This document shows, in pieces, positions 42,092 to 51,095 of a DNA stretch of 64,000 bases. The stretch's first letter is position 1, and each line of letters starts with the position of its first letter. Made by a program: the position numbers and the translations under genes. The notes below the pieces were generated by a model, which was given only the letters and a program-made list of their open reading frames with translations, was not told the DNA's origin and searched no databases. This DNA comes from Nocardioides sp. TRM66260-LWL (GTDB taxonomy: Bacteria; Actinomycetota; Actinomycetes; Propionibacteriales; Nocardioidaceae), in assembly GCF_020075545.1 (NCBI RefSeq), contig NZ_JAIQZK010000006.1, positions 62,001 through 126,000 on the forward strand, read 5' to 3'.

Positions 42092-43522
42092 TCAGAACAG
42101 CACCGCCAGCGCGGGATCCTCGACCAGGGCGGCGACATCGGCCAGGAACCGCGAGCCGGCCTCGCCGTCGACGTGCCGGTGGTCGAACGAGAGGGCCAGC
42201 GTCGTGACGTGCCGGACGACGATCTCGTCGTCGACGACCCACGGCTGCTTGCGGATCGCCCCGACGCAGAGGATGCCCGACTCGCCGGGGTTGATGATCG
42301 GCGTGCCGGCGTCGACCCCGAAGACCCCGACGTTGGTGATCGTGAAGGTGCCGCCGGCCATCGCCGCGGGCGGGGTGCGGCCGGCCCGCGCGGTCTCCGT
42401 GAGCTCGCCGAGCGCCGCGGCCAGCTCGACCAGCGACAGCGCGTCGGCGTCCTTCACGTTCGGGACGACGAGGCCGCGCGGCGTCGCAGCGGCGATGCCG
42501 AGGTTGACGCCGCCGTGCACCACGACCTCGCCGGCGGCGGCGTCGAAGGTGGAGTTGAGGATCGGCGTGCGGCGCAGCGCCACCAGGGCGGCACGGGCCA
42601 GCAGCAGCAGCGGCGTGACGCGCAGGTCGCGCAGCTCGCGGCGCGACCGGAGCCGCTCGACGAGCTCGACGGTGGCCGTGGCGTCGACGGTGATCCACTC
42701 GGTGACGTGCGGCGCGGTGAACGCCGAGGCCACCATCGCCTCGGCCATCGCCTTGCGCACGCCCTTGACCGGCTCGCGGGTGTCGCGCGGCCCCACCAGG
42801 GACCCGACCCCGCGTGCGGCGTCGGCGGGACGCGGGAGCAGCCCGCCGGGCGCGGCCATGGCCGCATCCCCGGACGCGCCGACCGCGGCCTCGACGTCGG
42901 CCCGCGTCACGATGCCGCCGGGCCCCGACGGCGTGAGCGCGGTCAGGTCGACGCCGAGCTCGCGAGCGAGGCGGCGCACCGGCGGCTTGGCCAGCGCCCG
43001 GATCACCGACCGTGACGGGGCCGCGCGCACGGGCGGCGGCGCCGGCGCGTCCTCGGCCTCGACGAGCGGGGCGGCGGCCCCGGGCATGAACGCGGCCTGG
43101 GTCTGGACCTGCGCGGCGACGGCCCCGGTGGCCACGCGACGCGGACGCCGGGTGACGCCGCCCTCGGCCTTGGTGCGGCCGACCAGCGACTCGCCCTCCC
43201 CGCCGCCCGTGGCCGCCGGGTTCGACAGGTCGATCTCGACCGGCGGCGCAGGCGCGGCGGGCGCCGACACGGCCGTGGGCGCCTCGGCGGGCTCGCCGAT
43301 CGCGATGATCGGCGTGCCCACGGGCACGGTCTCGCCCTCGGCCACCAGCAGCGCTGCGACGATGCCGGCGTACGGCGAGGGCAGCTCGACGAGCGACTTC
43401 GCGGTCTCGATCTCGACGACCACGTCGTTGATCGCCACGGTGTCGCCGACGGCGACCTTCCAGAACACGATCTCGGCCTCGGTGAGGCCCTCTCCGACGT
43501 CGGGCAGCTTGTACTCGGGCAT
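42092..43522 (-). CDS. bkdC: Branched-chain 2-oxoacid dehydrogenase E2 (dihydrolipoamide acyltransferase)
   Basis: 476-aa core subunit that transfers acyl groups to CoA. Lipoyl domain about residues 1-78 with lipoyl lysine in EIETAKSLVELPSPYAG; a Pro/Ala linker; E3-binding domain (VRRLARELGVDLTALTPSGP, then GGIVTRADVEA); catalytic domain with SFDHRHVDGE. It is the third gene of the operon and follows E1beta by 12 bp. No E3 (lipoamide dehydrogenase) gene lies nearby; it is presumably shared. The strict difference from pyruvate dehydrogenase cannot be settled by reading. Confidence 0.9.
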   Translation of the reverse strand: MPEYKLPDVGEGLTEAEIVFWKVAVGDTVAINDVVVEIETAKSLVELPSPYAGIVAALLVAEGETVPVGTPIIAIGEPAEAPTAVSAPAAPAPPVEIDLSNPAATGGGEGESLVGRTKAEGGVTRRPRRVATGAVAAQVQTQAAFMPGAAAPLVEAEDAPAPPPVRAAPSRSVIRALAKPPVRRLARELGVDLTALTPSGPGGIVTRADVEAAVGASGDAAMAAPGGLLPRPADAARGVGSLVGPRDTREPVKGVRKAMAEAMVASAFTAPHVTEWITVDATATVELVERLRSRRELRDLRVTPLLLLARAALVALRRTPILNSTFDAAAGEVVVHGGVNLGIAAATPRGLVVPNVKDADALSLVELAAALGELTETARAGRTPPAAMAGGTFTITNVGVFGVDAGTPIINPGESGILCVGAIRKQPWVVDDEIVVRHVTTLALSFDHRHVDGEAGSRFLADVAALVEDPALAVLF

Positions 43523-43534
43523 GCGGGGGTCTCC

Positions 43535-44509
43535 TCAGAACGCCAGGGAGCGGTCGACGGCGTCGAGCAGCCGGTCGAGGTCGGGCAGGAAGTGCTCCTC
43601 GATCCGCGAGGCCGGGTACGGGGTGTCGAACCCGCCGACGCGCAGCACCGGCGCCTCGAGCGAGAAGAAGCACTCCTCGGTGATGCGGGCGGCCAGCTCG
43701 GCGCCGAGGCCGAGGTTGACGTGCGCCTCGTGCACGACGACGGCGCGTCCGGTGCGTCGCACCGACTCCAGCACCGGGGGCAGGTCGAGCGGGCTCAGCG
43801 TGCGCAGGTCGACGACCTCCATCGAGCGTCCCTCGCCCGCGGCGGCCTCGGCGGCCCGCAGCGCCGTGCGCACGGTCGGCCCGTAGGCCAGCACCGTGAC
43901 GTCGGAGCCCGCGCGCACCACGCGGGAGGAGAACAGCGGCGGCGGGGTGGCCGCCTCGTCGACCTCGGCCTTGTCGGCGTGGTACTGCCGCTTGGGCTCG
44001 AGGAAGACCACGGGGTCGTCGGAGGCGATGGCCTGCTGGATCATCCAGTAGGCGTCCGCCGGGTTCGAGCAGGCCACGACCTTGAGGCCCGGCGTGTGCG
44101 CGAACTGCGCCTCGGGGGACTCGCTGTGGTGCTCGACCGCGCCGATGCCCCCGCCGAACGGGATGCGGATGACCATCGGCATCGGCGAGCGGCCGCGGCT
44201 GCGGTAGCGCATCTTGGCGACCTGGCTGACGATCTGGTCGTAGGCGGGGTAGACGAAGCCGTCGAACTGGATCTCGACCACCGGCCGGTAGCCGCGCAGC
44301 GCGAGCCCCACCGCCGTGCCGACGATGCCCGACTCCGCGAGCGGGGAGTCGATGACGCGGTCCTCGCCGAAGTCCTTCTGCAGGCCGTCGGTGACGCGGA
44401 AGACGCCGCCCAGCCGGCCGATGTCCTCGCCCATGAGGAGCACCTTGGGGTCGTCCTCGAGCGCGCGGCGCAGGCCGGCGTTGAGCGCCTTGGCCAGGGT
44501 GAGCCTCAT
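43535..44509 (-). CDS. bkdB: Branched-chain 2-oxoacid dehydrogenase E1 beta
   Basis: 324-aa transketolase-like subunit. MGEDIGRLGGVFRVTDGLQK near the N-terminus, DSPLAESGIVGTAVGLALRG (cofactor-contact Glu), FVYPAYDQIVSQVAKMRYRS, GGGIGAVEHHSESPE, and the C-terminal YGPTVRTALRAAEA domain. It starts inside the E1alpha stop (4-nt overlap, ATGA), as is usual for this operon. Products are acyl-CoAs from valine, leucine and isoleucine, precursors for branched fatty acids. Confidence 0.92.
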   Translation of the reverse strand: MRLTLAKALNAGLRRALEDDPKVLLMGEDIGRLGGVFRVTDGLQKDFGEDRVIDSPLAESGIVGTAVGLALRGYRPVVEIQFDGFVYPAYDQIVSQVAKMRYRSRGRSPMPMVIRIPFGGGIGAVEHHSESPEAQFAHTPGLKVVACSNPADAYWMIQQAIASDDPVVFLEPKRQYHADKAEVDEAATPPPLFSSRVVRAGSDVTVLAYGPTVRTALRAAEAAAGEGRSMEVVDLRTLSPLDLPPVLESVRRTGRAVVVHEAHVNLGLGAELAARITEECFFSLEAPVLRVGGFDTPYPASRIEEHFLPDLDRLLDAVDRSLAF

Positions 44510-45690
44510 CGTCCGGCCTCCTCGAAGGAGTCGAGGTAGGCGGCGTAGCCGTCGCGCTGGGCGACGAGCTCGTCGGGCACCTCGGCGTAGACCTGCTCGA
44601 AGATCGCGAGCGGATCGGGATCGGGCATCGCCGTGCAGCCCGCACGGAGCCGGGCGCCCAGCGCGTCGGCCTCGGCCGCGACGTCGTCGAAGAAGGCGGC
44701 GTCGGCCAGGCCGTTGCGCTTGAGGTGCACCTCGAGCCGGGCGATGGGGTCCTTCAGCTTCCACCGCTCGACGTCGCTGGAGAGCCGGTAGCGGGTGGGG
44801 TCGTCGGTCGTGGTGTGCGCGCCCATGCGGTACGTGTACGCCTCGATCAGGGTCGGCCCCTGCCCCTCGCGGGCCCGCTGCAGCGCGGCCCGCGTGACGG
44901 CGAGCGTGGCGAGCACGTCGTTGCCGTCGACCCGGATGCCCGGGAAGCCGAACCCGAGCGCGCGCTGGAACAGCGGGATGCGGGTCTGCCGCTCGATCGG
45001 CTCGGAGATCGCCCACTGGTTGTTCTGGCAGAAGAACACCACCGGGGCGTTGTAGGACGCCGCGAAGATGAACGCCTCGTTGACGTCGCCCTGGCTGGAC
45101 GCGCCGTCGCCGAAGTGCGCGATGACGGCGGCGTCGCGGGCGGCGTCGCCGGTGCCGACGACGCCGTCGCGCTGCAGGCCCATGGCGTACCCGGTGGCGT
45201 GCAGCGTCTGCGCGCCGATGACGATCGTGTAGAGGCCGAAGCCGTGCGCCGCGGGGTCCCAGCCGCCGTGGTCGACGCCGCGGAAGAGGCCGAGCAGGTG
45301 CAGCGGGTCGACGTCGCGGCACCAGGCGACGCCGTGCTCGCGGTAGGTCGGGAAGACGAAGTCCTGCGGCGCGAGGGCGCGTCCGCAGCCGATCTGGGCG
45401 GCCTCCTGGCCGAGCAGCTGAGCCCAGAGACCGAGCTCGCCGTGCCGCTGGAGCGCGGTGGCCTCGACGTCGAGTCGCCGGACGAGGGCCATGTCGCGGT
45501 AGAGGCCGCGCAGCTCCTCGGGCGTCAGGTCGACGTCGAAGTCGGGGTGGTGCACGCGCTCGCCCTCGGGCGTGAGCAGCTGCACCAGATCGGGGCCGCC
45601 GTCGGCCTGCGACGGGCCGAAGACCTCGACGAGGTCGGGGCCGAACGTCGCGTCCGCGGTGCGGGCCGCGGGGTCGGGATGTGTCGTCAC
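44506..45690 (-). CDS. bkdA: Branched-chain 2-oxoacid dehydrogenase E1 alpha
   Basis: 394-aa thiamine-diphosphate-dependent decarboxylase subunit. TPP motif GDGASSQGDVNEAF followed by NNQWAIS; TYRMGAHTTTDDPTRYR (phosphorylation-loop region); GQEAAQIGCGRAL. Closest remembered relative is Rv2497c of the mycobacterial BCKADH complex. Start taken at GTG 45690 because GGGGAG lies 7 nt upstream. A further in-frame GTG at 45705 would add five residues. First gene of the bkdABC operon. Confidence 0.9.
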   Translation of the reverse strand: MTTHPDPAARTADATFGPDLVEVFGPSQADGGPDLVQLLTPEGERVHHPDFDVDLTPEELRGLYRDMALVRRLDVEATALQRHGELGLWAQLLGQEAAQIGCGRALAPQDFVFPTYREHGVAWCRDVDPLHLLGLFRGVDHGGWDPAAHGFGLYTIVIGAQTLHATGYAMGLQRDGVVGTGDAARDAAVIAHFGDGASSQGDVNEAFIFAASYNAPVVFFCQNNQWAISEPIERQTRIPLFQRALGFGFPGIRVDGNDVLATLAVTRAALQRAREGQGPTLIEAYTYRMGAHTTTDDPTRYRLSSDVERWKLKDPIARLEVHLKRNGLADAAFFDDVAAEADALGARLRAGCTAMPDPDPLAIFEQVYAEVPDELVAQRDGYAAYLDSFEEAGR

Positions 45691-45873
45691 GGGTGTGCTC
45701 CCCACGCTCGGTCCGTCACGGGATCACCGCGCGGACGCCGTCGTCGTCCCGCTCCGCCGGCGCAGGGGTGGCGCGCCTGTGATGCGGGACACAGTGCGAC
45801 CACGGTAGCGCCCGCCGCCGACGGTCCGCCATCGGGTGCCGATCGGGCGGCGCCGGGGCGACCGGTCGTCTTC

Positions 45874-45879
45874 TAGCCT
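45874..45879 (+). promoter_or_regulatory. Putative -10 (TAGCCT) of the SRPBCC gene
   Basis: TAGCCT ends 7 nt before ATG 45887; leaderless arrangement. Confidence 0.5.
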
Positions 45880-45886
45880 CGGGTCC

Positions 45887-46330
45887 ATGAGCACCCCCGT
45901 GAGCGCCTCGACGACCATCGCCGCACCCCCCGCGACCGTGTTCGCGATCCTGAGCGACGCGCGCCAGCACCCGCGCATCGACGGCTCGGGCACCGTCCTC
46001 GGCGTCGCCCAGGCGCCCGACCGGCTCGAGCTCGGCTCGCAGTTCTCGATGAGGATGAAGCAGGGCGCGAAGTACACGACCCCCAACACGGTCGTGGAGT
46101 TCGAGCAGGACCGGCTGATCGCCTGGAAGCACTTCGCGCCGCAGCGCTGGCGCTACCAGCTCGAGCCGACCGCGGACGGCGGCACCAGGGTCACCGAGAC
46201 CTGGGACGTCTCCGGCTACCCGATCGGCGCCCGCCAGGTCGTCCGCGCGCTGTTCGCGAGGAAGACACAGGCGGGCATCGAGCAGACCCTCGTCACCCTC
46301 AAGCAGGCCGCCGAGGCCGACGCGTCCTGA
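45887..46330 (+). CDS. SRPBCC-family (START-like) protein
   Basis: 147 aa with the polyketide-cyclase/START fold pattern: VSASTTIAAPPATVFAILSD, LELGSQFSMRMK, RLIAWKHFAPQRWRYQLEP, DGGTRVTETWDVSGYPIGAR and a long C-terminal helix (KTQAGIEQTLVTLKQAAEA). Such proteins bind hydrophobic ligands. The start is fixed by the TAGCCT box. Convergent with the small ORF at 46334, only 3 bp apart. Ligand unknown. Confidence 0.82.
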   Translation: MSTPVSASTTIAAPPATVFAILSDARQHPRIDGSGTVLGVAQAPDRLELGSQFSMRMKQGAKYTTPNTVVEFEQDRLIAWKHFAPQRWRYQLEPTADGGTRVTETWDVSGYPIGARQVVRALFARKTQAGIEQTLVTLKQAAEADAS

Positions 46331-46333
46331 CCC

Positions 46334-46606
46334 TCAGCCCAGCGTCGTCACGACGGCCGCGGTGCCGTCGCGCTCGGCCCGGGTCGCCACCTGCGCGGTC
46401 AGCTGCGCGACGACGCCGGCCAGCACGTCGTCCGGCACCGCCAGCGCGAGGACGACGTGGTCGAGCGTGACCTCCACGGCGCGCGCGGTGCCGCCCGCGA
46501 GCCGCGCGGCCTTCGCGGCGGCGAGCACCGCGAACGCGAGCGTCAGCACCGGGTCCGCACCGGGCGCGCCGGGGGCCGCCTCGACCCGCAGCCGGACGTC
46601 AGCCAC
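46334..46606 (-). CDS. Small hypothetical protein
   Basis: 90 aa, alternating Ala-rich helix and Val-rich strand (VLTLAFAVLAAAKAARLAGG, ARAVEVTLDHVVLALAVPDD, VLAGVVAQLTAQVATRAERD). No family recognised. GTG 46606 was chosen because the sequence beyond it overlaps the start of the divergent nitroreductase. Codon bias is typical of the window, so it is probably real. Function unknown. Confidence 0.55.
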   Translation of the reverse strand: MADVRLRVEAAPGAPGADPVLTLAFAVLAAAKAARLAGGTARAVEVTLDHVVLALAVPDDVLAGVVAQLTAQVATRAERDGTAAVVTTLG

Positions 46607-46616
46607 AGTGGCCCCC

Positions 46617-47249
46617 GTGGAGTTCGCTGACGTCGTCCGGCGCCGCCGCATGGTCCGCCGCTACGCCCCCACGCCGGTCGACCCCGCGGTGGTGGAGCGC
46701 GCGATCCGTCATGCCACCCATGCTCCCAGCGCGGGCTTCAGCCAGGGCTGGGGCTTCCTGGTGCTCGACCGGCCCGACGACGTCGAGAGGTACTGGCGCG
46801 CCACCAGCGACGACGTCGACGCCCCCGGCCGCTGGCTCGCCGGGCTGATGACGGCGCCGGTCGTGATCCTCCCGTGCAGCAGTCGCGCGGCGTACGTCGA
46901 GCGCTACGCCGAGCCCGACAAGGGCTGGACCGACCGCGCCGAGGAGCGCTGGGCCAAGCCGTACTGGGACCTCGACACCGCGATGGCGAGCCTGCTGATC
47001 CTGCTGACGGCCGTCGACGAGGGGCTCGGCGCCTGCTTCTTCGGCGTGCCGCCCGCCCGGGTCGAGGCCGTGCGCGCCGCGTTCGGCATCCCCGACGACC
47101 ACGAGCCGATCGGCGCGATCACCCTCGGCCACCGGCTGCCCGACGACGTCCCGGGCGCGACCGGCAGCGCCGGATCGCCCGCCCGACGCCGCCGGCGTCC
47201 GCTCGAGGAGGTCCTGCACCGCGGCCGCTGGGGCGGGGACGCCCGTTGA
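46617..47249 (+). CDS. Nitroreductase-family FMN oxidoreductase
   Basis: 210 aa. FMN-binding N-terminus EFADVVRRRRMVRRYAPTPV, HATHAPSAGFSQGWGFLVL, central helix AMASLLILLTAVDEGLGACFFGVPP and C-terminal ITLGHRLPDD. It resembles the F420/FMN nitroreductase and FbiB-like groups. Reduces nitro, quinone or flavin substrates (family knowledge). GTG 46617 lies 7 nt after CACAGT, a weak -10. An in-frame GTG at 46608 is an alternative. Divergent from the small ORF at 46334. Confidence 0.83.
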   Translation: MEFADVVRRRRMVRRYAPTPVDPAVVERAIRHATHAPSAGFSQGWGFLVLDRPDDVERYWRATSDDVDAPGRWLAGLMTAPVVILPCSSRAAYVERYAEPDKGWTDRAEERWAKPYWDLDTAMASLLILLTAVDEGLGACFFGVPPARVEAVRAAFGIPDDHEPIGAITLGHRLPDDVPGATGSAGSPARRRRRPLEEVLHRGRWGGDAR

Positions 47250-47259
47250 GCCGCGGTCG

Positions 47260-47265
47260 TAGCCT
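47260..47265 (+). promoter_or_regulatory. Putative -10 (TAGCCT) of the DUF1992 gene
   Basis: TAGCCT ends 6 nt before ATG 47272; no Shine-Dalgarno. Confidence 0.5.
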
Positions 47266-47271
47266 CGGAGC

Positions 47272-47793
47272 ATGACCCAGCCGCCGGGCGCGCGCCGCAC
47301 CCCTGAGGAGCGGGACGCCGCGCGGGCGCGGATCGAGCAGCAGCACACCTGGGTCGACCAGCAGATCCGCATCGCGATGGCCCGCGGCGACTTCGACGAC
47401 CTGCCTGGCGCCGGCAAGCCCCTGCCGGACCTCGACGGACGCGACGACCCCGACTGGTGGCTGCGGCGGCTCGTCGAGCGCGAGCAGATCACCGGCGTCC
47501 TGCCGCCGGCGCTGCAGCTGCGCAAGGACGACGCCGAGCTCGACGACCTGCTCGCCACCTACAGCGCCGAGAGCGAGGCGCGCCGCGAGATCGAGGAGTT
47601 CAACGCCCGAGTCATCCGCGCCCGCTACACGCCCGTCGACGGCCCGCCGCTGATCACCATGCCGCGCGACGTCGAGGCCACCCTGGACGCCTGGCGCGAG
47701 CGTCGCGCGGAGATCCGCCGCCGGGCGCTCGCCGACGCGCCGCCGCCGGCTCCGCGCCGCGGCTGGCGTCGACTGTTCGGACGTCGGGTCTGA
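47272..47793 (+). CDS. DUF1992 (DnaJ-homologue subfamily C member 28-like) protein
   Basis: 173 aa. The family core is WVDQQIRIAMARGDFDDLPGAGKPLPDL followed by DPDWWLRRLVEREQITGVLPPALQLRK, then a helical ATYSAESEARREIEEFNARV region and a basic tail (RRGWRRLFGRRV). The PGAGKPL segment is the conserved hallmark. Molecular function unknown. The family name derives from a eukaryotic DNAJC28 domain and does not imply a J-domain here. Leaderless start. Confidence 0.85.
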   Translation: MTQPPGARRTPEERDAARARIEQQHTWVDQQIRIAMARGDFDDLPGAGKPLPDLDGRDDPDWWLRRLVEREQITGVLPPALQLRKDDAELDDLLATYSAESEARREIEEFNARVIRARYTPVDGPPLITMPRDVEATLDAWRERRAEIRRRALADAPPPAPRRGWRRLFGRRV

Positions 47794-47849
47794 GCGTCCG
47801 CCCACCGGACCTGTCGACTGCGTCATACGCCGCCGTCGGAGGCCGCCAC

Positions 47850-47855
47850 TAGGGT
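47850..47855 (+). promoter_or_regulatory. Putative -10 (TAGGGT) of the CoA-lyase operon
   Basis: TAGGGT ends 7 nt before ATG 47863. Confidence 0.5.
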
Positions 47856-47862
47856 GCGCCCC

Positions 47863-48936
47863 ATGCGAACCAGCAAGGACTTCTTCCGGCCCCTCGCCGT
47901 GGGCGCGCCCGAGCCGCTGCGCGAGATCCCGGCCCGCCCGAGCCGCGCGATCCACTTCTTCGACCCCAGCAACGAGAAGATGGCCGCCAAGATCCCGGCC
48001 ATGGTCGGCACGGTCGACGTCCTGCTCGGCAACCTCGAGGACGCCATCAAGGCCGACAACAAGGTCGCGGCGCGCGAGGGCCTGGTGCGCATCGCCCGCG
48101 AGACCGACTTCGGCCCCACCCAGCTGTGGACCCGGATCAACTCCCTCGACAGCCCCTGGGTGCTCGACGACCTCACCACCCTGGTGCCGGCGATCGGCGA
48201 CAAGCTCGACGTCGTCATGGTGCCGAAGGTGCAGGGCGCCGAGGACATCGCCTACGTCGACCGCCTGCTCGCGCAGCTCGAGGCGAAGGCCGGTCTCCAG
48301 CGGCCGATCCTGATCCACGCGATCCTCGAGACCGCGCGCGGCGTGGCCAACATCGAGGAGATCTGCGCGGCCTCCCCGCGCATGCAGGGCCTCTCCCTCG
48401 GCCCCGCCGACCTCGCGGCCGACCGCCGGATGAAGACCACCCGCGTCGGCGGCGGCCACCCCGGCTACCTCGTGCGGCAGGACCCCGCGTCCAGCAGCGC
48501 CGACGACATCGCCGCCCCGCGCACCACGTACCAGCAGGACCTCTGGCACTACACGATCGCCCGCATGGTCGACGCCTGCGCCATGCACGGCATCTACCCG
48601 TACTACGGCCCGTTCGGCGACATCGCCGACGTGGTGGCCTGCGAGGACCAGTTCCGCAACGCCTTCCTCCTCGGCTGCGTCGGCACCTGGAGCCTGCACC
48701 CCAAGCAGATCGCGATCGCCAACCGCGTGTTCTCCCCCAGCGTCGAGGACATCAAGCACGCCCGTCGCGTGGTCGCCGCCATGGGCGACGGCACCGGCGC
48801 GGTGATGCTCGACGGCAAGATGGAGGACGACGCCTCGCTCAAGCAGTGCCTCGTCATGGTCGAGCTGGCCGAGCGCCTCGCCGCGATCGACCCCGAGCTC
48901 AAGGCCGCCTACGACGCGATCGAGGTGGACGCCTGA
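47863..48936 (+). CDS. HpcH/HpaI aldolase-citrate lyase family protein (malyl-CoA lyase-like)
   Basis: 357-aa TIM-barrel CoA-ester lyase. Seen: [41 protein letters not shown] (catalytic or metal Glu), [14 protein letters not shown] (metal Asp), GPFGDIADV and [19 protein letters not shown]. The pattern resembles the L-malyl-CoA/beta-methylmalyl-CoA lyases. The usual DLED motif reads NLED. It is coupled (1-nt overlap) to a second lyase. Substrates (malyl-CoA or citramalyl-CoA) are inferred from family only. Confidence 0.85.
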   Translation: MRTSKDFFRPLAVGAPEPLREIPARPSRAIHFFDPSNEKMAAKIPAMVGTVDVLLGNLEDAIKADNKVAAREGLVRIARETDFGPTQLWTRINSLDSPWVLDDLTTLVPAIGDKLDVVMVPKVQGAEDIAYVDRLLAQLEAKAGLQRPILIHAILETARGVANIEEICAASPRMQGLSLGPADLAADRRMKTTRVGGGHPGYLVRQDPASSSADDIAAPRTTYQQDLWHYTIARMVDACAMHGIYPYYGPFGDIADVVACEDQFRNAFLLGCVGTWSLHPKQIAIANRVFSPSVEDIKHARRVVAAMGDGTGAVMLDGKMEDDASLKQCLVMVELAERLAAIDPELKAAYDAIEVDA

Positions 48937-49808
48937 TGAGCGCCTCCACCCCGGAGTTCACCCCGCTCCGCTCGGTCCTCTACATGCCGAGCTCCAACGC
49001 GAAGGCGCTGGAGAAGGCGAAGACGCTGCCGATCGACGCCGTCATCCTCGACCTCGAGGACGCCGTCGCCCCCGACGCCAAGCCCGCCGCCCGCGAGGCC
49101 GCCGCCGCGGCCGCCGCGTCCGGCGAGTACGGCCGCCGCACCCTGACGATCCGCGTCAACGGCCTCGGCACCCAGTGGCACGACGACGACCTCCGCGCCG
49201 CGGCCCAGGCCGGCCCGCACGCGGTCGTCGTCCCGAAGGTCAACAGCGCGGCCGAGGTGGCCCAGCTCGTCGACGCCCTGGAGAAGGCCGGCGCCCCCGA
49301 CCACACGACGCTGTGGGCGATGGTCGAGACCCCCGTCGCGATCCTCGACGCCCTGGCGATCGCCCGGGCCTCGCAGCGGCTCTCGGCGCTGGTCATGGGC
49401 ACCAACGACCTGGTCAAGGAGCTCTACGCCGAGCACGTGCCGGGCCGCGCGCCGATCCTGCCGAGCCTGCACACAGCGCTGCTCGCGGCCCGCGCGGCCG
49501 GCATCGCGATCCTCGACGGCGTCTACAACGACGTGAAGAACGTCGAGGGCTTCCTCGCCGAGTGCGAGCAGGGCCGGCAGATGGGCTTCGACGGCAAGAC
49601 GCTGATCCACCCCGGCCAGGTCGAGGGCGCCAACGCCGCCTTCGCACCGTCGGAGCAGGCCGTCGAGGACGCCCGCGGCATCCTCGCGGCATGGGAGGAG
49701 GGCGCCGGCAGCGGCGTCGTCACCTACAACGGCCGCATGGTCGAGAACCTCCACGTCGAGTCGGCGCAGCGCACGCTGTCGATCCACGAGGCGATCTCCG
49801 CGCTGTAG
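48936..49808 (+). CDS. HpcH/HpaI aldolase-citrate lyase family protein, CitE-like
   Basis: 290 aa. YMPSSNAKALEKAKTLP (CoA-binding), VILDLEDAVAPDAK, LTIRVNGLGTQW, VVVPKVNSAAEV, WAMVETPVAILDA (Glu), VMGTNDLVKEL (Asp), GFDGKTLIHPGQVEGANAAF. It has the usual DLED motif, unlike its upstream partner. The TGATG junction (1-nt overlap) shows co-translation. In Rhodobacter two such proteins split lyase and thioesterase steps on malyl-CoA; a similar division is possible here. Confidence 0.87.
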   Translation: MSASTPEFTPLRSVLYMPSSNAKALEKAKTLPIDAVILDLEDAVAPDAKPAAREAAAAAAASGEYGRRTLTIRVNGLGTQWHDDDLRAAAQAGPHAVVVPKVNSAAEVAQLVDALEKAGAPDHTTLWAMVETPVAILDALAIARASQRLSALVMGTNDLVKELYAEHVPGRAPILPSLHTALLAARAAGIAILDGVYNDVKNVEGFLAECEQGRQMGFDGKTLIHPGQVEGANAAFAPSEQAVEDARGILAAWEEGAGSGVVTYNGRMVENLHVESAQRTLSIHEAISAL

Positions 49809-49818
49809 GGCTGAGCCC

Positions 49819-50259
<441 letters not shown>

Positions 50260-50261
50260 CC

Positions 50262-51095
50262 TCAGCGCCGGTCGCCGCCCGTGAGGTGCGGCGTTGCGGT
50301 GCGCACCTGCAGCACCGTCGGCGGCCCGGCGATCGTGCGCGGCTGGTCGATCGGCACCCAGGCGCCGTTCCCGACCCGGTACCGCCCGACGTAGACCGTG
50401 TCGACGCTCAGCCGCACTCCCCGTGCGGCGCGGGCGTAGGTGTGGGTGACGTCGCGGTAGCCGGCCCGAGGGTAGGGGTGCCCAGGACTCGTCGTGGTCT
50501 GCGAGGTGCCGTCGCCGTGCTGCCAGACGTAGCGGTCGGGCCGAGCCTCGATCGTCACCTGCTGGCCGAGCAGCGTGACCACCCTCCGCGACGCCCCGGT
50601 GTTGGTCGTGCGCAGGATCGTCGGCAGGTTCACCAGCGTCGTGCCGTCAGGCGGCTGGGTGAGGAGCCGCGACGCCGGCCAGGCCAGTCGCTGGAACTCC
50701 CGCACGATCCGACCCCGCGTCAGCACGGGCTGCGCCGCCGGGACGGCGTCGTCGGCGAGGCACTGCTCCCCGACCGCCGTCGCGTCCTCGGGGTAGCGCC
50801 CGCCGCGCGGGATGGCGAACACCACCGCCCGCAGGGAGCCCGGCGGGGAGATGCACTCCAGCGGCACCGCGCACACGCCGCCCGCCTCCACGCGGCACTG
50901 GACGACGACCTTGTAGGTGACGCTCGACGGCCCGCTCGTCGATCGGACTGGACTGTCGGCGCCGTCGGCTGCAGGTGGGAGTTCTGTCTGTCCGTACACG
51001 CCACCGAGATCACTACCGATATCAGCGACCGCGGGAGAGGCAAGCAGGAGTACGAGAGCCAGACTGCAACTGGCTAGCCCGATGCACCGGCTCAC
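50262..51095 (-). CDS. Secreted PKD-domain protein
   Basis: 277 aa. Signal peptide (LASCSLALVLLLASPAVA). A linker with Cys pairs (QCRVEAGGVCAVPLECISPP) leads to a PKD-like domain (VTIEARPDRYVWQHGDGTSQ, HTYARAARGVRLSVDTVYVG). GTG 51095 was chosen because it forms a 4-nt overlap with the stop of the lipoprotein gene upstream. The C-terminal part reads as a normal high-GC gene; the 5' region is less GC-rich. Such PKD proteins accompany DUF6318 lipoproteins in Nocardioides-like genomes (from memory). Ligand unknown. Confidence 0.75.
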   Translation of the reverse strand: MSRCIGLASCSLALVLLLASPAVADIGSDLGGVYGQTELPPAADGADSPVRSTSGPSSVTYKVVVQCRVEAGGVCAVPLECISPPGSLRAVVFAIPRGGRYPEDATAVGEQCLADDAVPAAQPVLTRGRIVREFQRLAWPASRLLTQPPDGTTLVNLPTILRTTNTGASRRVVTLLGQQVTIEARPDRYVWQHGDGTSQTTTSPGHPYPRAGYRDVTHTYARAARGVRLSVDTVYVGRYRVGNGAWVPIDQPRTIAGPPTVLQVRTATPHLTGGDRR

